The notes: generated by a model from the sequence alone, not told the origin. A stretch of 19,864 bases of DNA from DATJGF01 sp035495315 (GCA_035495315.1 DATJGF010000092.1:1-19864), one strand, 5' to 3'; counted from the stretch's first letter, positions 1 through 8,167 are shown. Program-made: numbers and translations.

Positions 1-80
1 TGGTTTTTCACCTCATCATCACTCAATGTCTGGAAGCCACCTTGCGGTGCGCAGGAAGAACACGCCGATCCAATTCGAAA

Positions 81-116
81 AATTCTTCACCCAATTCTTC
101 ACCTAAATCTTCACCC
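81..116. repeat. 12-bp tandem repeat, three copies
   Basis: Three head-to-tail copies of a 12-bp unit are visible: aattcttcaccc, aattcttcacct and aaatcttcaccc. The unit is a multiple of three, so a reading frame through it stays open (GEELGE-like on the minus strand), but no start or known protein supports coding. It could be a slippage-prone microsatellite or the tail of a decayed gene. Confidence 0.75.
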
Positions 117-257
117 GACGCGCACTGAAGAGGCCTTAGGAGAGCGTCGAATGAGCAATAAAAAAGTCACACAAAAGTGTTGAAAACCCCGATAGAATCA
201 GCCTATTCTTTCACTCGGAAAATGAGTGCGTTCGCGGTCGGAACAGTGAGTCACGAT

Positions 258-283
258 GTTCGATTCCGACCCTCGCCTCCATC
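258..283 (+). repeat. tRNA-Cys 3'-end fragment (possible attachment-site relic)
   Basis: The piece contains the T-loop sequence ttcgatt, the 3' strand of the T stem (ccgac), a 7-nt acceptor 3' strand (cctcgcc), a T at the discriminator position and cca. A U73 discriminator after an acceptor ending CGCC is the pattern of bacterial tRNA-Cys (GGCG...CGCC-U-CCA). The 5' acceptor, D arm and anticodon arm are absent upstream, so this is not a working tRNA. Integrases of the tyrosine recombinase family commonly use tRNA 3' ends as attachment sites and leave such copies behind. A mutated copy in the same orientation lies at 8367-8388. That it is an att relic is inference. Confidence 0.6.
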
Positions 284-552
284 TCTAACTGCCAGCGCAG
301 CAAGGAGATAGAGCGATGAAAAAGCCAATGGCTAACGGTTTGGCTAACAATTTTGAGATTACTCAAATTGTTCCACTTTGTGGCACGTGAAGCCACACTG
401 GGCTAACCGCCGGAATCCAATCTGAGATAGGCTCGACTCTCACGAGCCATGAAAGATCGTTACCGCCTGTTCCTCCGCACTGAACGGAACTACAGGGGGA
501 CAAGGCATCATGCGGCCGGTCCCCCGTGGTCTTAATCTGCGATTCGCTCGGT

Positions 553-1596
553 TCAGGGTGTCGGTCCGTAGGGCGGACTCGAGACGCCGTCGATCACCCA
601 GATCTCGCCGGTGAGGGTGACCACGTAAGCTTTGTTGCGAATGAACTCGAGGGAGGTCGGCTGGTCCAGGCCGTCCATGATGACGGTGAAGGTGCCGTCC
701 CCGTTGACCTTGACGAGCGCGCCGGTGTTCGGCACCGCAAGATTCAGCAATTCAGTATCCGGGTCGAACGTGCCGAACGAGAGGGCGTAAAGGGTGCGAC
801 CGAGGCCAAATTGCACGTCAAGCACCCAGGGGACGCCGGAGGCTACCTCCGTAACGGTGGACGATTCCGGCCCGAACGACACAACCTTGCCGGTTTGGGG
901 CAGGTGAGGGTCGGAGCCGCCCTCGCCCATGTAGATTGTATTGCCTCTCACCGCCAGCCCGGTCGGGACGATGTTGTCGAAGTCGATGAACACGGAGATC
1001 TCGCCGTCGAGGGTGACCCGCAGCACGCGGTTGAGGTTCGCATCGGTGACCAGGAAGCCGCCGCGGTATGTTTCTATCGCGAACTGGAATCCGGTCGGGA
1101 GGTCGAAGTGGAACGGAATGGTCGGCGGATTGAGGATGTTGAACTCGCCGATGTCAGCGACGACAGTGAAACTCGCCGGGCCGTCCACTCGGTAGATGCC
1201 GACAACGTTGGTGCCGCCGGAGTCCGAGGCGACGCCAGTGACCAGTGCGTAGGCGGTCTTGCCGATGAACGCGACGTCGACCACCCCACCATTACCAATG
1301 CCGAAGAGTCCGGCCGGCAGACCGCTGGCGAACGTGGTGACTTGCCCGGTTTCGGGGTCAACGCGCCAGATCCTGCCTTCTAAGTTTTCGGTGATGTAGA
1401 GCGCACCATCTGGGCCGACGGTGCTGCCCTGGGTACCCTCCAGGCCGCTCGCCAGCAGGGTGGCGGTAGGCGTCTCGGACCGTGGCCTGGCGGTGGCAGC
1501 CGACGGCGTGATCATGGCGATCAGGCCCGCAGCCAACAATACCATGCTGGTCTTGATAGCTGTGGCTGCCGCTTGAGTTTTGATTTGTTTTTTCAT
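553..1596 (-). CDS. Secreted ScyD/ScyE family beta-propeller protein
   Basis: This 347-residue protein starts with a signal peptide: Lys-rich MKKQIKTQ, a hydrophobic run at about residues 17-33 (MVLLAAGLIAMITPSA) and an Ala-rich cleavage zone. The mature part is made of repeated NHL/SMP-like blades with motifs such as GPDGALYITE, RIWRVDPETG, GGFLVTDANLNRVLRV, GKVVSFGP and TGEIWVID, which match the ScyD/ScyE family. Those proteins are named after genes in the cyanobacterial scytonemin cluster, but the family is widespread in secreted proteins and its biochemical role is not settled. The ATG is supported by an AGGAAAG Shine-Dalgarno 8 nt upstream (1605-1611). The gene stands alone, with no same-strand partner nearby. 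A long open frame on the opposite strand (526-1383) is a shadow of its codon usage. Confidence 0.85.
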   Translation of the reverse strand: MKKQIKTQAAATAIKTSMVLLAAGLIAMITPSAATARPRSETPTATLLASGLEGTQGSTVGPDGALYITENLEGRIWRVDPETGQVTTFASGLPAGLFGIGNGGVVDVAFIGKTAYALVTGVASDSGGTNVVGIYRVDGPASFTVVADIGEFNILNPPTIPFHFDLPTGFQFAIETYRGGFLVTDANLNRVLRVTLDGEISVFIDFDNIVPTGLAVRGNTIYMGEGGSDPHLPQTGKVVSFGPESSTVTEVASGVPWVLDVQFGLGRTLYALSFGTFDPDTELLNLAVPNTGALVKVNGDGTFTVIMDGLDQPTSLEFIRNKAYVVTLTGEIWVIDGVSSPPYGPTP

Positions 1597-2082
1597 TTTG
1601 CTGTCTTTCCTTTTTGCTTTCTTATTTGTTTGTTGCTGTTGATCTACTGTAGAAAAAGAGAATTCGCTTTCTATTCAGTCGGCATTCCCCCCGCTATGGT
1701 CCTGGAGGGCATCATGCTATCTCATACTATTTATTAGTGCGTAAACCGTGGACAATTGACGCTTTCTCTTCCCAGGTGACGCGCACCTGATTGTTTAATG
1801 GCGGCTTTCCACGCCAGCTCTCGCGAGCCATGCCGTACGACCTTGATACGCGGTGTCATCCAGTACAGCAGGAAAAGCCGGTGGAGGTTACGCAGGAGAC
1901 TGAGGAAAGTGTTACAGGGTGCTCCCCCTTTTAGGCTGCAGAGCCGTGTCTAGCCAACGCTTACGAATTATTGCCTGGCCCGGAATGCTTTCAGCCGACT
2001 CCAAACGTGGGCAGTCCGACTCTTTTAAACGCACTCGGCAAAGATTCGCTGAAAAATCATGGCGATGGTGGTACACTAAGGC
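1597..2082. other. Gene-free region between divergent genes
   Basis: This stretch lies between the divergent ScyD/ScyE-like gene and the sigma factor gene. The 70 bases next to the ScyD/ScyE start are A/T-rich and should hold its promoter, though no clean -35/-10 pair is seen. The middle is occupied by dispersed repeat A (1762-1891). The remaining 190 bases before the sigma gene show no recognisable gene. Short plus-strand frames from 1919 and 1971 overlap the sigma gene out of frame and resemble nothing. Confidence 0.6.
1762..1891 (+). repeat. Dispersed repeat, copy A
   Basis: About 130 bases here match the reverse complement of 5754-5908 with few differences. Shared blocks include gcggctttccacgccag, ctcgcgagccatgccgta and gcggtgtcatccagtacagc, and the flanking ttcccag-gtgacgc-cacctgattg. 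Copy A lacks about 25 bases present in copy B after 'cacctgattgtt'. The block contains a perfect palindrome-like core (ctcgcgag). The two copies are inverted with respect to each other and enclose the sigma/kinase gene pair. No protein is recognised in it. Confidence 0.8.
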
Positions 2083-2835
2083 ATGTTCCCAGCCGGCGAA
2101 TACAGCGGTGCATTAGTGCCCCAACGACAGGAATTCAACACCACGCATTGGAGCGTGGTGCTCGCGGCGCGCGGGGAATCAGCGGAGGCACAGGTGGCGC
2201 TCGAGAAGTTATGCAGAGTTTATTGGTATCCGCTGTATGCGTTCGTCAGGTGGCAGGGGCACAGCCCGGAGGATGCGGAGGACCTTATCCAAGGGTTCTT
2301 CGAGCGCTTACTGCAACGGAGAGATTTGGAAACCGTTCAGCGCGAGCGCGGCCGTTTCCGTTCTTACTTGCTCGTCTCTTTGAAGCATTTCACGCTCAAC
2401 GAACAACTCCGCGCGCGCGCCGAAAAACGCGGGGGCGGGCGGGCGCTCATCTCTCTGGACGAGGTCGAGGCGGAGAAGAAATTCGCCCAGGAACCCGTGG
2501 ACAAATCAACCCCGGAAAAGATCTTCGAACGGCGCTGGGCTCTCGCGCTACTGGATAAGGTCTTGGAACGTCTCCGCCAGGAGCACGAAGCGAGCGGCAG
2601 GTTGCGCCTTTTCGAGACCTTGAGATGGTTTCTTTCCGACGAGCCGGCCGAACAGTCGCAGGCCCAGATTGGCGCACAGTTGGGCCTGAGCACCGGCGCC
2701 GTTAAACAGGCTGTGCGGCGGCTGCGCCAACGCTATCGCGAGCTTCTGCACGAAGAGGTGGCCCATACCGTCGCCACTGCTGCCGACATCGATGATGAAG
2801 TCCGGCATCTGATTGCGGTATTGCGAGGAACCTAG
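2083..2835 (+). CDS. ECF-type RNA polymerase sigma factor
   Basis: This 250-residue protein is an ECF-type sigma-70 family factor of the kinase-linked kind common in Verrucomicrobia and Planctomycetes. Residues 18-25 (FNTTHWSV) are the usual start of this subgroup. Region 2 spans about residues 40-105, with the polymerase-binding helix SPEDAEDLIQGFFERLL. Region 4 spans about 155-223, with a helix-turn-helix at 192-215 (QAQIGAQLGLSTGAVKQAVRRLR). A tail of about 25 residues follows it. The ATG at 2083 has a weak 'taagg' just upstream. The kinase gene follows after a 68-nt gap on the same strand, so the two are likely co-transcribed, and the kinase may control this factor by phosphorylation. That link is known for planctomycete and verrucomicrobial pairs in general, and here it is inferred from adjacency. 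Confidence 0.9.
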   Translation: MFPAGEYSGALVPQRQEFNTTHWSVVLAARGESAEAQVALEKLCRVYWYPLYAFVRWQGHSPEDAEDLIQGFFERLLQRRDLETVQRERGRFRSYLLVSLKHFTLNEQLRARAEKRGGGRALISLDEVEAEKKFAQEPVDKSTPEKIFERRWALALLDKVLERLRQEHEASGRLRLFETLRWFLSDEPAEQSQAQIGAQLGLSTGAVKQAVRRLRQRYRELLHEEVAHTVATAADIDDEVRHLIAVLRGT

Positions 2836-2903
2836 ACGTAACCTCAGACCGGTTTTCTTGCTGTAAGTGATAGAGCGTCGATTTGGCACAAAACATTTCC
2901 AGA

Positions 2904-5483
2904 ATGAATCATTGCCCCAAGTGCGGTGCGGAATTAGAGCCGAGCGCTGAGCCTGCGCCTTGCCCGGCTTGCTTGCTTGAGGCGGGACTGACAGGCTTCG
3001 CGGAAGCGGATACCCTGGGTATAGACGAGGTACACGAGCGCGGAAATGCAAGCACCGCTGGGCAGTCGACCGAGCCAGGGCCAACGCGAAGGTTCGGAGA
3101 GTACGAACTGCTGGCGGAAATTGCGCGCGGCGGCCAGGGAGTGGTTTACCGGGCGCGGCATCGCAGCTTAAACCGGGTCGTGGCTTTAAAGATGCTTATT
3201 CTGGGCCCTTGGGCTACCGAAGCCCACCTCAAACGCTTCAAGACCGAAGCGGAGGCGGCTGCTAATCTTGATCATCCACAGATTGTGCCGATTTATGAGA
3301 TTGGCCAGGTCGAGGGACAGCATTATTTCACGATGAAGCTGGTTGAGGGGCCCAGCCTCAAGCAGCTCGTCAGCAGCGGACCATTGGCGCCCCGACGCGC
3401 CGCAGAACTATTGGCCGGCGCGGCCCGTGCCATCCATCATGCCCATGAGCGCGGCATTCTGCATCGCGACCTCAAACCCGGCAACATCCTGCTGGACGAA
3501 CAAGGCCAGCCCCAGGTCACCGATTTTGGGCTGGCCAAGCTGGTTGAAGATGAAAGCACCGTCACCAATACGATGGATGTGCTCGGAACGCCCAGCTACC
3601 TTTCACCGGAACAGGCGACTGGCCAAGCCAAAAGCCTGACCAAAGCCTGCGATATCTACGGCCTGGGCGCGGTGTTCTACGAGCTGCTCACCGGCAATCC
3701 TCCATTCGCCGGTGGCACGACCATGGAAACCATCAGGCAAGTGGTCGAGAAGGAACCGCGTCGACCTTCACTTTGGAATCCGAAATTGGATCGCGAACTG
3801 GAGACGATTTGTTTGAAATGCCTCCAGAAGGAGCCCCACAAGCGCTACGAATCGGCCAAAGCGCTCGCCGAAGACTTAGAGCGCTGGCTGCGCCACGAAC
3901 CGATCCTCGCGCGACCGAGCGGCGTCTTTACGCGCGCGCGAAAGTTAGTCCGGCGCCATCCCGTAGCGGCTGCCAGCATACCCATGGCCACAGCACTGGG
4001 GGCAGCGCTTGTTCTCATGGTCTGGCAGGAGCTCTCACGAAAGGAAAGCCCCCCCGGCACACATCGCGAATCTTTGGCGGTTGTGATACGAGCCGCGGAC
4101 ACAAAGTCTGCCAGTCTAAGCAAGGAATTCTCCAAGGAGTTAAACCATCTGCTCTCGGGGTTATCCGGCTTGGCCGTGGTGCCCCGCAGCGCGGTCTTGA
4201 AATCGGAAAGTTCGGCGGCACCAGCCGAAAAGGTTGGCAAGGCACTGCGAGTCAAGGCGGTGCTTCTTGGCCAAGTGCAGCAGCTTGATGAAGATTTTCG
4301 ACTTAACCTGGAACTTACCGAATCCGGCACGGGTGCGCGCCTCTGGAATCGAACCATGACCAACTCACCAACCGACTGGGCCTCTGTGCAGGCGCAGATC
4401 GCCCGCGCGGTGGTCATGAAGCTTGGTATTGATTTGAATGCCGGAGATCGCGTCGCGTTGCAGCGTCCGCTCCTGACAAAAACCGGCGCCTGGTTCCCCT
4501 ACCTCCGAGGCCGTCAACAATTTGAGAAGGCCTCGGATACAGGGGACATGAATGCAGTCCAGGAATTTCAAGCGGCCATCACGGAGGCCCCGGGATTCGC
4601 CGAGGCCTACGTTGGGTTGGCTGAAGCTAATTTTGACCTTGGCTATCAATTCCAGGAGCCCGCGGCCCATTTCGCACGCGCCCGTGAAAGCGTCCGCACA
4701 GCTCTGAAGCTTGATGAGACACTGCCGCAAGCCATTGTCGTCGACGGTATTCTCAGATTCTTTCTTGATTGGAACTGGCAGGGGGCCGAGCAGGCGCTGG
4801 ATCAGGCCCTGCATCTGGACCCCTCAATCCTGGAGAGGGATGCCTGTTACTTGCATTGCCTGCAGACCGTCGGCCGGCCGGAAGAGGCCTTCCGGGCGGT
4901 CGAAAGGGCGGTCACTCTCTATCCAGACTGTATCGGTATCGAAGCCGAGCTGAGTTGCGCGGCCTACTACGCAGGGGATTTTGCGAAGGCGGAGGCTTAC
5001 GGTCTGGAAACCCTTAAAAAAGACCCAGAGAATTTTGTGCTCTATTTCAATATGGGACGACCTCTGGCGCAAGAAGGCCATTACGAACAGGCCCTGGCGA
5101 TGCTGGAAAAAGGGCGCAGCAGGGCCGGCGGTGATTGGGCCGGCATGCTGGCCGAAATCGCTTACATTCGTGCCAGACAAGGAAGGACAAACGAATCACA
5201 GCAAATCATCGAGGAGCTGCAAAACCGGGAAACGCAGCTTAAAGAGTTTGTGGACCCTTATCTTTACGCCTTGATTTATGCTGGCCTGGGCGACGCGGAT
5301 CGCGCTTTTGAGTACCTTACCGCCGCCCTCAATAAGAAGTCGGCATGGCTTCCCAGTATAGTTGTCGAGCCCAAGTTCAACCATCTCCGAGACGATCGCC
5401 GGTATGGGGAGATCCTGGCGCGCATGAAGCTGCCCTTTAAGCCAGACGGGGGCCGGATCAAACCTCAGGCTGAATTGCACTGA
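2904..5483 (+). CDS. Transmembrane Ser/Thr protein kinase with zinc-ribbon and TPR domains
   Basis: The protein has 859 residues from the ATG; an in-frame TTG at 2883 would add seven. MNHCPKCGAELEP with a second CPAC pair (about residues 4-24) forms a small zinc ribbon, which favours the ATG. The Hanks-type kinase domain runs from about 64 to 335, with Gly-rich loop GGQGVVY, VALK lysine K96, catalytic HRDLKPGN (D189), DFG at 207-209 and GTPSYLSPEQA. All catalytic residues are present, so it should be active. A membrane segment follows at about 352-375. The outer part has a FlgO/TolB-N-like alpha/beta domain (about 390-510, AVVIRAADT...LLGQV) and TPR repeats (about 530-845). The kinase thus faces the cytoplasm with an extracytoplasmic TPR sensor or scaffold. 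It follows the sigma gene by 68 nt and probably acts on that factor. Confidence 0.92.
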   Translation: MNHCPKCGAELEPSAEPAPCPACLLEAGLTGFAEADTLGIDEVHERGNASTAGQSTEPGPTRRFGEYELLAEIARGGQGVVYRARHRSLNRVVALKMLILGPWATEAHLKRFKTEAEAAANLDHPQIVPIYEIGQVEGQHYFTMKLVEGPSLKQLVSSGPLAPRRAAELLAGAARAIHHAHERGILHRDLKPGNILLDEQGQPQVTDFGLAKLVEDESTVTNTMDVLGTPSYLSPEQATGQAKSLTKACDIYGLGAVFYELLTGNPPFAGGTTMETIRQVVEKEPRRPSLWNPKLDRELETICLKCLQKEPHKRYESAKALAEDLERWLRHEPILARPSGVFTRARKLVRRHPVAAASIPMATALGAALVLMVWQELSRKESPPGTHRESLAVVIRAADTKSASLSKEFSKELNHLLSGLSGLAVVPRSAVLKSESSAAPAEKVGKALRVKAVLLGQVQQLDEDFRLNLELTESGTGARLWNRTMTNSPTDWASVQAQIARAVVMKLGIDLNAGDRVALQRPLLTKTGAWFPYLRGRQQFEKASDTGDMNAVQEFQAAITEAPGFAEAYVGLAEANFDLGYQFQEPAAHFARARESVRTALKLDETLPQAIVVDGILRFFLDWNWQGAEQALDQALHLDPSILERDACYLHCLQTVGRPEEAFRAVERAVTLYPDCIGIEAELSCAAYYAGDFAKAEAYGLETLKKDPENFVLYFNMGRPLAQEGHYEQALAMLEKGRSRAGGDWAGMLAEIAYIRARQGRTNESQQIIEELQNRETQLKEFVDPYLYALIYAGLGDADRAFEYLTAALNKKSAWLPSIVVEPKFNHLRDDRRYGEILARMKLPFKPDGGRIKPQAELH

Positions 5484-5570
5484 GCCGAACTGCACTGAGC
5501 GGGCATTCCCTATTTTGTACTGGTCCTCCAACACTTTCCTTAGATTCAAGCGTCACTATTTAGAACAAAC

Positions 5571-5711
5571 CTCACGCAAAGGCCGCGAAGGCCGCAAAGG
5601 TGAGAGTTGAAACCACACCAATGCGACTAACTCCCACGATCACCTTCTGGTGAACCGCACCTGAGACTCAAAATCTCATCTCCTTTGCGTCCGTTGCGCC
5701 CTTTGCGTGAG
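5571..5711. repeat. Inverted-repeat element with 'cacgcaaagg' arms
   Basis: The left arm (5571-5604, ctcacgcaaaggccgcgaag...) and right arm (5675-5711, ending ccctttgcgtgag) are imperfect inverted repeats around a 70-bp centre. Each arm is itself built from short units of the gcaaaggc/gcgaaggc kind. Such 'cacgcaaaggcgcaaag' sequences are common dispersed, non-coding repeats in many bacterial genomes and can fold into a long hairpin. The element lies about 90 bases after the kinase stop, so in the transcript it could act as a 3' hairpin. It has no U-tract and is not called as a terminator. Confidence 0.75.
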
Positions 5712-5753
5712 GCTCATCCGCCGCCGCCAATTGAGTAGCTACGGCCTCAAGAG

Positions 5754-5908
5754 TAACCTTCGTCTGCTTTTCCTGCTGTACTGGATGACACCGCTTATCA
5801 TGCCTGGTACGGCATGGCTCGCGAGCGCTGGCGTGGAAAGCCGCATTAACAAAACAAATCCCAACCAAATACTAACAATCAGGTGGGCGTCACCCTGGGA
5901 AAGGAAAG
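5754..5908 (-). repeat. Dispersed repeat, copy B (inverted partner of copy A)
   Basis: Read on the minus strand this block follows copy A (1762-1891) nearly base for base, including ctcgcgagccatgccgta and gcggtgtcatccagtacagc, with an extra stretch of about 25 bases (5851-5875 region) not found in A. Minus-strand open frames at 5668-5868 and 5739-6017 and a plus-strand frame at 5707-5994 cover it but translate nothing recognisable. Together with the hairpin element just before it, it makes roughly 340 bases of repetitive DNA downstream of the kinase. Confidence 0.8.
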
Positions 5909-6322
5909 AAAAACAAACTATGAATTCGATTACGGAACTCACCGGGAATCTCGCATTGGTCAAGTATGGGACGGCAGTCGGTGGCCGCTCATAGCTTAGA
6001 GGTATGGCCGGGGGCACTTTCTAAGTATTGGCACGTTTTTCCGGACGGCTGATGCTCAGTTTTGGATGAACCCCGCCTATATGCCCGAACCGCCTCAGCC
6101 TTTGGTTGGGGGAAGCCCCAATGTGGCAAGGTGGCATCAGCACCCGCAGTCGTTCCGACTTAAGCCATGAATGACTCCGAATCAATGGGCGTCCGTTCGT
6201 GCTTCGGCTCCCCTCTGCAAATTAATTGGCGTCTTTTGCACCAAGATTTCGGACGGGTTAACGGTGGGCCAATAATCGGCTCACCCACGGAAAATGAACT
6301 TCAACTGAAATGACACCATCAT
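5909..6322. other. Gene-poor region before the pseudopilin gene
   Basis: No gene is recognised. A 24-codon frame (5920-5994, MNSITELTGN...) begins right after repeat B, and a frame without a good start ends at about 6169 (…FFRTADAQFWMNP…FRLKP). Neither has a Shine-Dalgarno or a recognisable family; they may be scraps of decayed genes. The last 100 bases should hold the promoter of the pseudopilin gene, but no clear motif is seen. Confidence 0.5.
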
Positions 6323-7162
6323 ATGCTTGACCTGAACCATTCCCGAAATCTGGCTGTGCGTCGGCTTGCTTGTGGAGCTTTCACCCTGATCGAATTGCTG
6401 GTGGTAATCGCGATCATCGCCATATTAGCGGCGATGCTCTTGCCGGTGCTCGGCAAGGCAAAGAGCAAGTCGCAAGACATCTCCTGCCGAAACAACCTTC
6501 GCCAGCTTCAGCTCTGCTGGAACCTTTATGTGGACGACAACAACCAAGCCATGCCACCGATGTCGGATTGGCTCAATGCTGCTTCGAACGGTGCTGAAAG
6601 CCGTGAGCCGTCATGGGCGGTGGGCGACGCCGTGCACGACCTGACCACGAGCAACCTCCAGCGGGGCCTATTGTTCCCCTACAACCGGTCGGCGGGGATT
6701 TACCGCTGCCCAGCGGATAAAACCGCAGTCGTCGGCTACCCCAGCGTGCTGCGAACTCGCACCTACGAGTTGGATGGTTTCCTGAACTCCTGGTATATGG
6801 GAGGCATCCCCCCCTGGTACCCGGATCCCTGGGAGCGGCGAAAATTCAGCGAGCTGGTAAACCCGGCGCCAACCGGCGTGCTAACTTTCATCGACTCCCA
6901 CTCCACCGCCGCCGGCGGCGCCGCCGACTTTTCGCAATTTTATAGAGCGACGGGCCAACACGACGCATGGAGTTGCCTGCCTGGTGAACACCACAACTGC
7001 GGTGCCAATATCGCTTTTGCCGACGGCCACGTGGAGCACTGGCGTTGGCGCTGGGACCGTTCGGGCTACGTTTACCAGCTGCCCCCTTGGCCTTTAGCAA
7101 ACGCCGACGACCGGTACGATTTCCAACGCGTCGAAGACCACTCCCCAAAGCCAATAAAATAG
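6323..7162 (+). CDS. Pseudopilin-like protein with H-X9-DG C-terminal motif
   Basis: This 279-residue protein has a prepilin-type N-terminus: a short basic leader, then AFTLIELLVVIAIIAILAAM (residues 19-38), with F20 as first mature residue and E24 as the conserved Glu5. The hydrophobic helix is followed by PVLGKAKSKSQ, the usual start of this family in Verrucomicrobia and Planctomycetes. Near the end, H224 is followed by exactly nine residues and then D234-G235, the H-X9-DG motif linked to type II secretion-like processing. The middle (WNLYVDDN, YRCPADKT) is the typical globular part. It should be processed by a prepilin peptidase and sit at the inner membrane or in a pseudopilus. Genomes of these phyla carry dozens of copies and individual functions are unknown. 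No other secretion gene is adjacent, and no Shine-Dalgarno is seen. Confidence 0.9.
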   Translation: MLDLNHSRNLAVRRLACGAFTLIELLVVIAIIAILAAMLLPVLGKAKSKSQDISCRNNLRQLQLCWNLYVDDNNQAMPPMSDWLNAASNGAESREPSWAVGDAVHDLTTSNLQRGLLFPYNRSAGIYRCPADKTAVVGYPSVLRTRTYELDGFLNSWYMGGIPPWYPDPWERRKFSELVNPAPTGVLTFIDSHSTAAGGAADFSQFYRATGQHDAWSCLPGEHHNCGANIAFADGHVEHWRWRWDRSGYVYQLPPWPLANADDRYDFQRVEDHSPKPIK

Positions 7163-7348
7163 GGTTCCAACCCCGCTAACGATGCATATTACCAGTTTCC
7201 TTCGTCCGACCGAAGCGATTGGCAATGCCTGGCCGACGCGACGCCCTGATCGAAGTGAATTGCAGCGGGCAGCGTTTGCGCTAACCTGGGCAATTGGATT
7301 CGTGCTGGAACGTCACCCAAAAGTCTCACACAACTCAAAGCTAATTCT

Positions 7349-8167
7349 ATGAAACGAATCATTATATGCGTTTGGGCCCTATGGGCTGCCGGGTTGGGCG
7401 GCATCAGTACAGCACCGGCACAAGGTCTGCCCAAGACTCAACCGAAGCTGCTCATTTTAACGCGCGAAGAGGTGAAAATCGGGCGTAACGAGGAACACTC
7501 CAAGCATGAGGCCGGATTCCCAGCCGCCTATGAAAAGGCCAAGTCCAACCATTACGTCATCGGCATGACCTCCCTGACTGGCCCCAATGAGGCCTGGTAC
7601 GTTAGTGTCTGGGAGTCGTATGCGGCTCTGGGCGAGTCTATGAAACGCCACGATAAAGACCCCGTTTTATCTGCCGAATTGGCGCGCTTGGACCTGGCTG
7701 ACTCCCAATATATCAATGGCGCCCGAACCATTCAGGCAATCGACAATGCTGACTTGAGCGTCGGAGACTTCCCTGACCTTAGCAAGGCAAGGTTCTTCGA
7801 GTTTACTCTTTTTCGTCTGCATCCCGGGCATGAGACTCAATTCGAGGAAGCCGCCAAGGCTTATGCAGCCGCGCGCAAACGAGCTGACCCGAAAGCACGG
7901 TACCGCGTTTACCGGGTTATAGCCGGGATGCCGACGCCGGCGTACATAGTCTTTGCCTCAGTCGAGGATTACGGCCAGTTCGATCAAAAGCTGGCTGCCG
8001 GAATGGCCACTTTTAAAGAAGCCACAACCGAAGAAAAGGCGGCGTTGAAGGTGGGTAGCGAAGCGATCATCAGCGAGGAGTCCAACCGTTTTCGCGTGGA
8101 CCCGCGGCAGAGCTACGTCCCGAAGGAGACCCGCGAAACCGATCCGGATTTTTGGATGCCAAAATAG
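7349..8167 (+). CDS. Secreted protein with two ferredoxin-like (ABM/NIPSNAP-type) halves
   Basis: The 272-residue product begins with a clear signal peptide (MKRIIICVWALWAAGLGG, probable cleavage after TAPAQ at about residue 25). The mature part seems to contain two related halves. The first (about 32-130) has LLILTREEVKIG, HEAGFPAAYEKAKSNHYVIGMTS and EAWYVSVWESYAALGE. The second (about 145-250) has FFEFTLFRLHPGHETQFEEAAKAY, YRVYRVIAGMPTPAYIVFASVEDYGQFD. This strand-helix-strand pattern is that of dimeric alpha-beta barrel proteins such as ABM and NIPSNAP domains. Similar uncharacterised secreted proteins occur in Acidobacteria and Verrucomicrobia; no enzyme activity is known to me. The ATG fits the signal peptide, although no Shine-Dalgarno is seen. 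It lies 186 nt after the pseudopilin gene and may or may not be co-transcribed. Confidence 0.75.
   Translation: MKRIIICVWALWAAGLGGISTAPAQGLPKTQPKLLILTREEVKIGRNEEHSKHEAGFPAAYEKAKSNHYVIGMTSLTGPNEAWYVSVWESYAALGESMKRHDKDPVLSAELARLDLADSQYINGARTIQAIDNADLSVGDFPDLSKARFFEFTLFRLHPGHETQFEEAAKAYAAARKRADPKARYRVYRVIAGMPTPAYIVFASVEDYGQFDQKLAAGMATFKEATTEEKAALKVGSEAIISEESNRFRVDPRQSYVPKETRETDPDFWMPK

Larger units (their letters stand above)
1..552. other. Gene-poor stretch with short repeats
   Basis: No convincing gene is seen on either strand. The stretch holds a three-copy 12-bp tandem repeat (81-116) and a piece identical in layout to the 3' end of a tRNA-Cys gene (258-283). A 61-codon minus-strand reading frame at 211-396 reads antisense through the tRNA-like piece; its 'MEARVGIE' start is the well-known artefact of translating the reverse complement of tRNA 3' ends, so it is not called. 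A 78-nt minus-strand reading of the tandem repeat gives a Gly-Glu-rich string (GEDLGEELGEEFFEL) but has no clear start codon. Confidence 0.6.

Noticed and set aside
200..283. Intact tRNA-Cys gene
   Set aside because: Only the T-loop, 3' T-stem, acceptor 3' strand and CCA are present; no matching 5' acceptor (ggcgagg), D arm or GCA anticodon arm lies upstream.
211..396. 61-codon minus-strand frame starting inside the gene-poor left end
   Set aside because: Its MEARVGIE segment is the antisense reading of a tRNA 3' end, a frequent false gene call, and the rest resembles nothing.
526..1383. 285-codon plus-strand open frame
   Set aside because: It is antisense to the ScyD/ScyE-like gene, has a charged low-complexity composition and no recognisable domain; the minus-strand gene has a signal peptide and Shine-Dalgarno.
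5920..5994. 24-codon frame MNSITELTGNLALVKYG... after repeat B
   Set aside because: Too short, without Shine-Dalgarno or known family; could be a gene scrap but is not supported.
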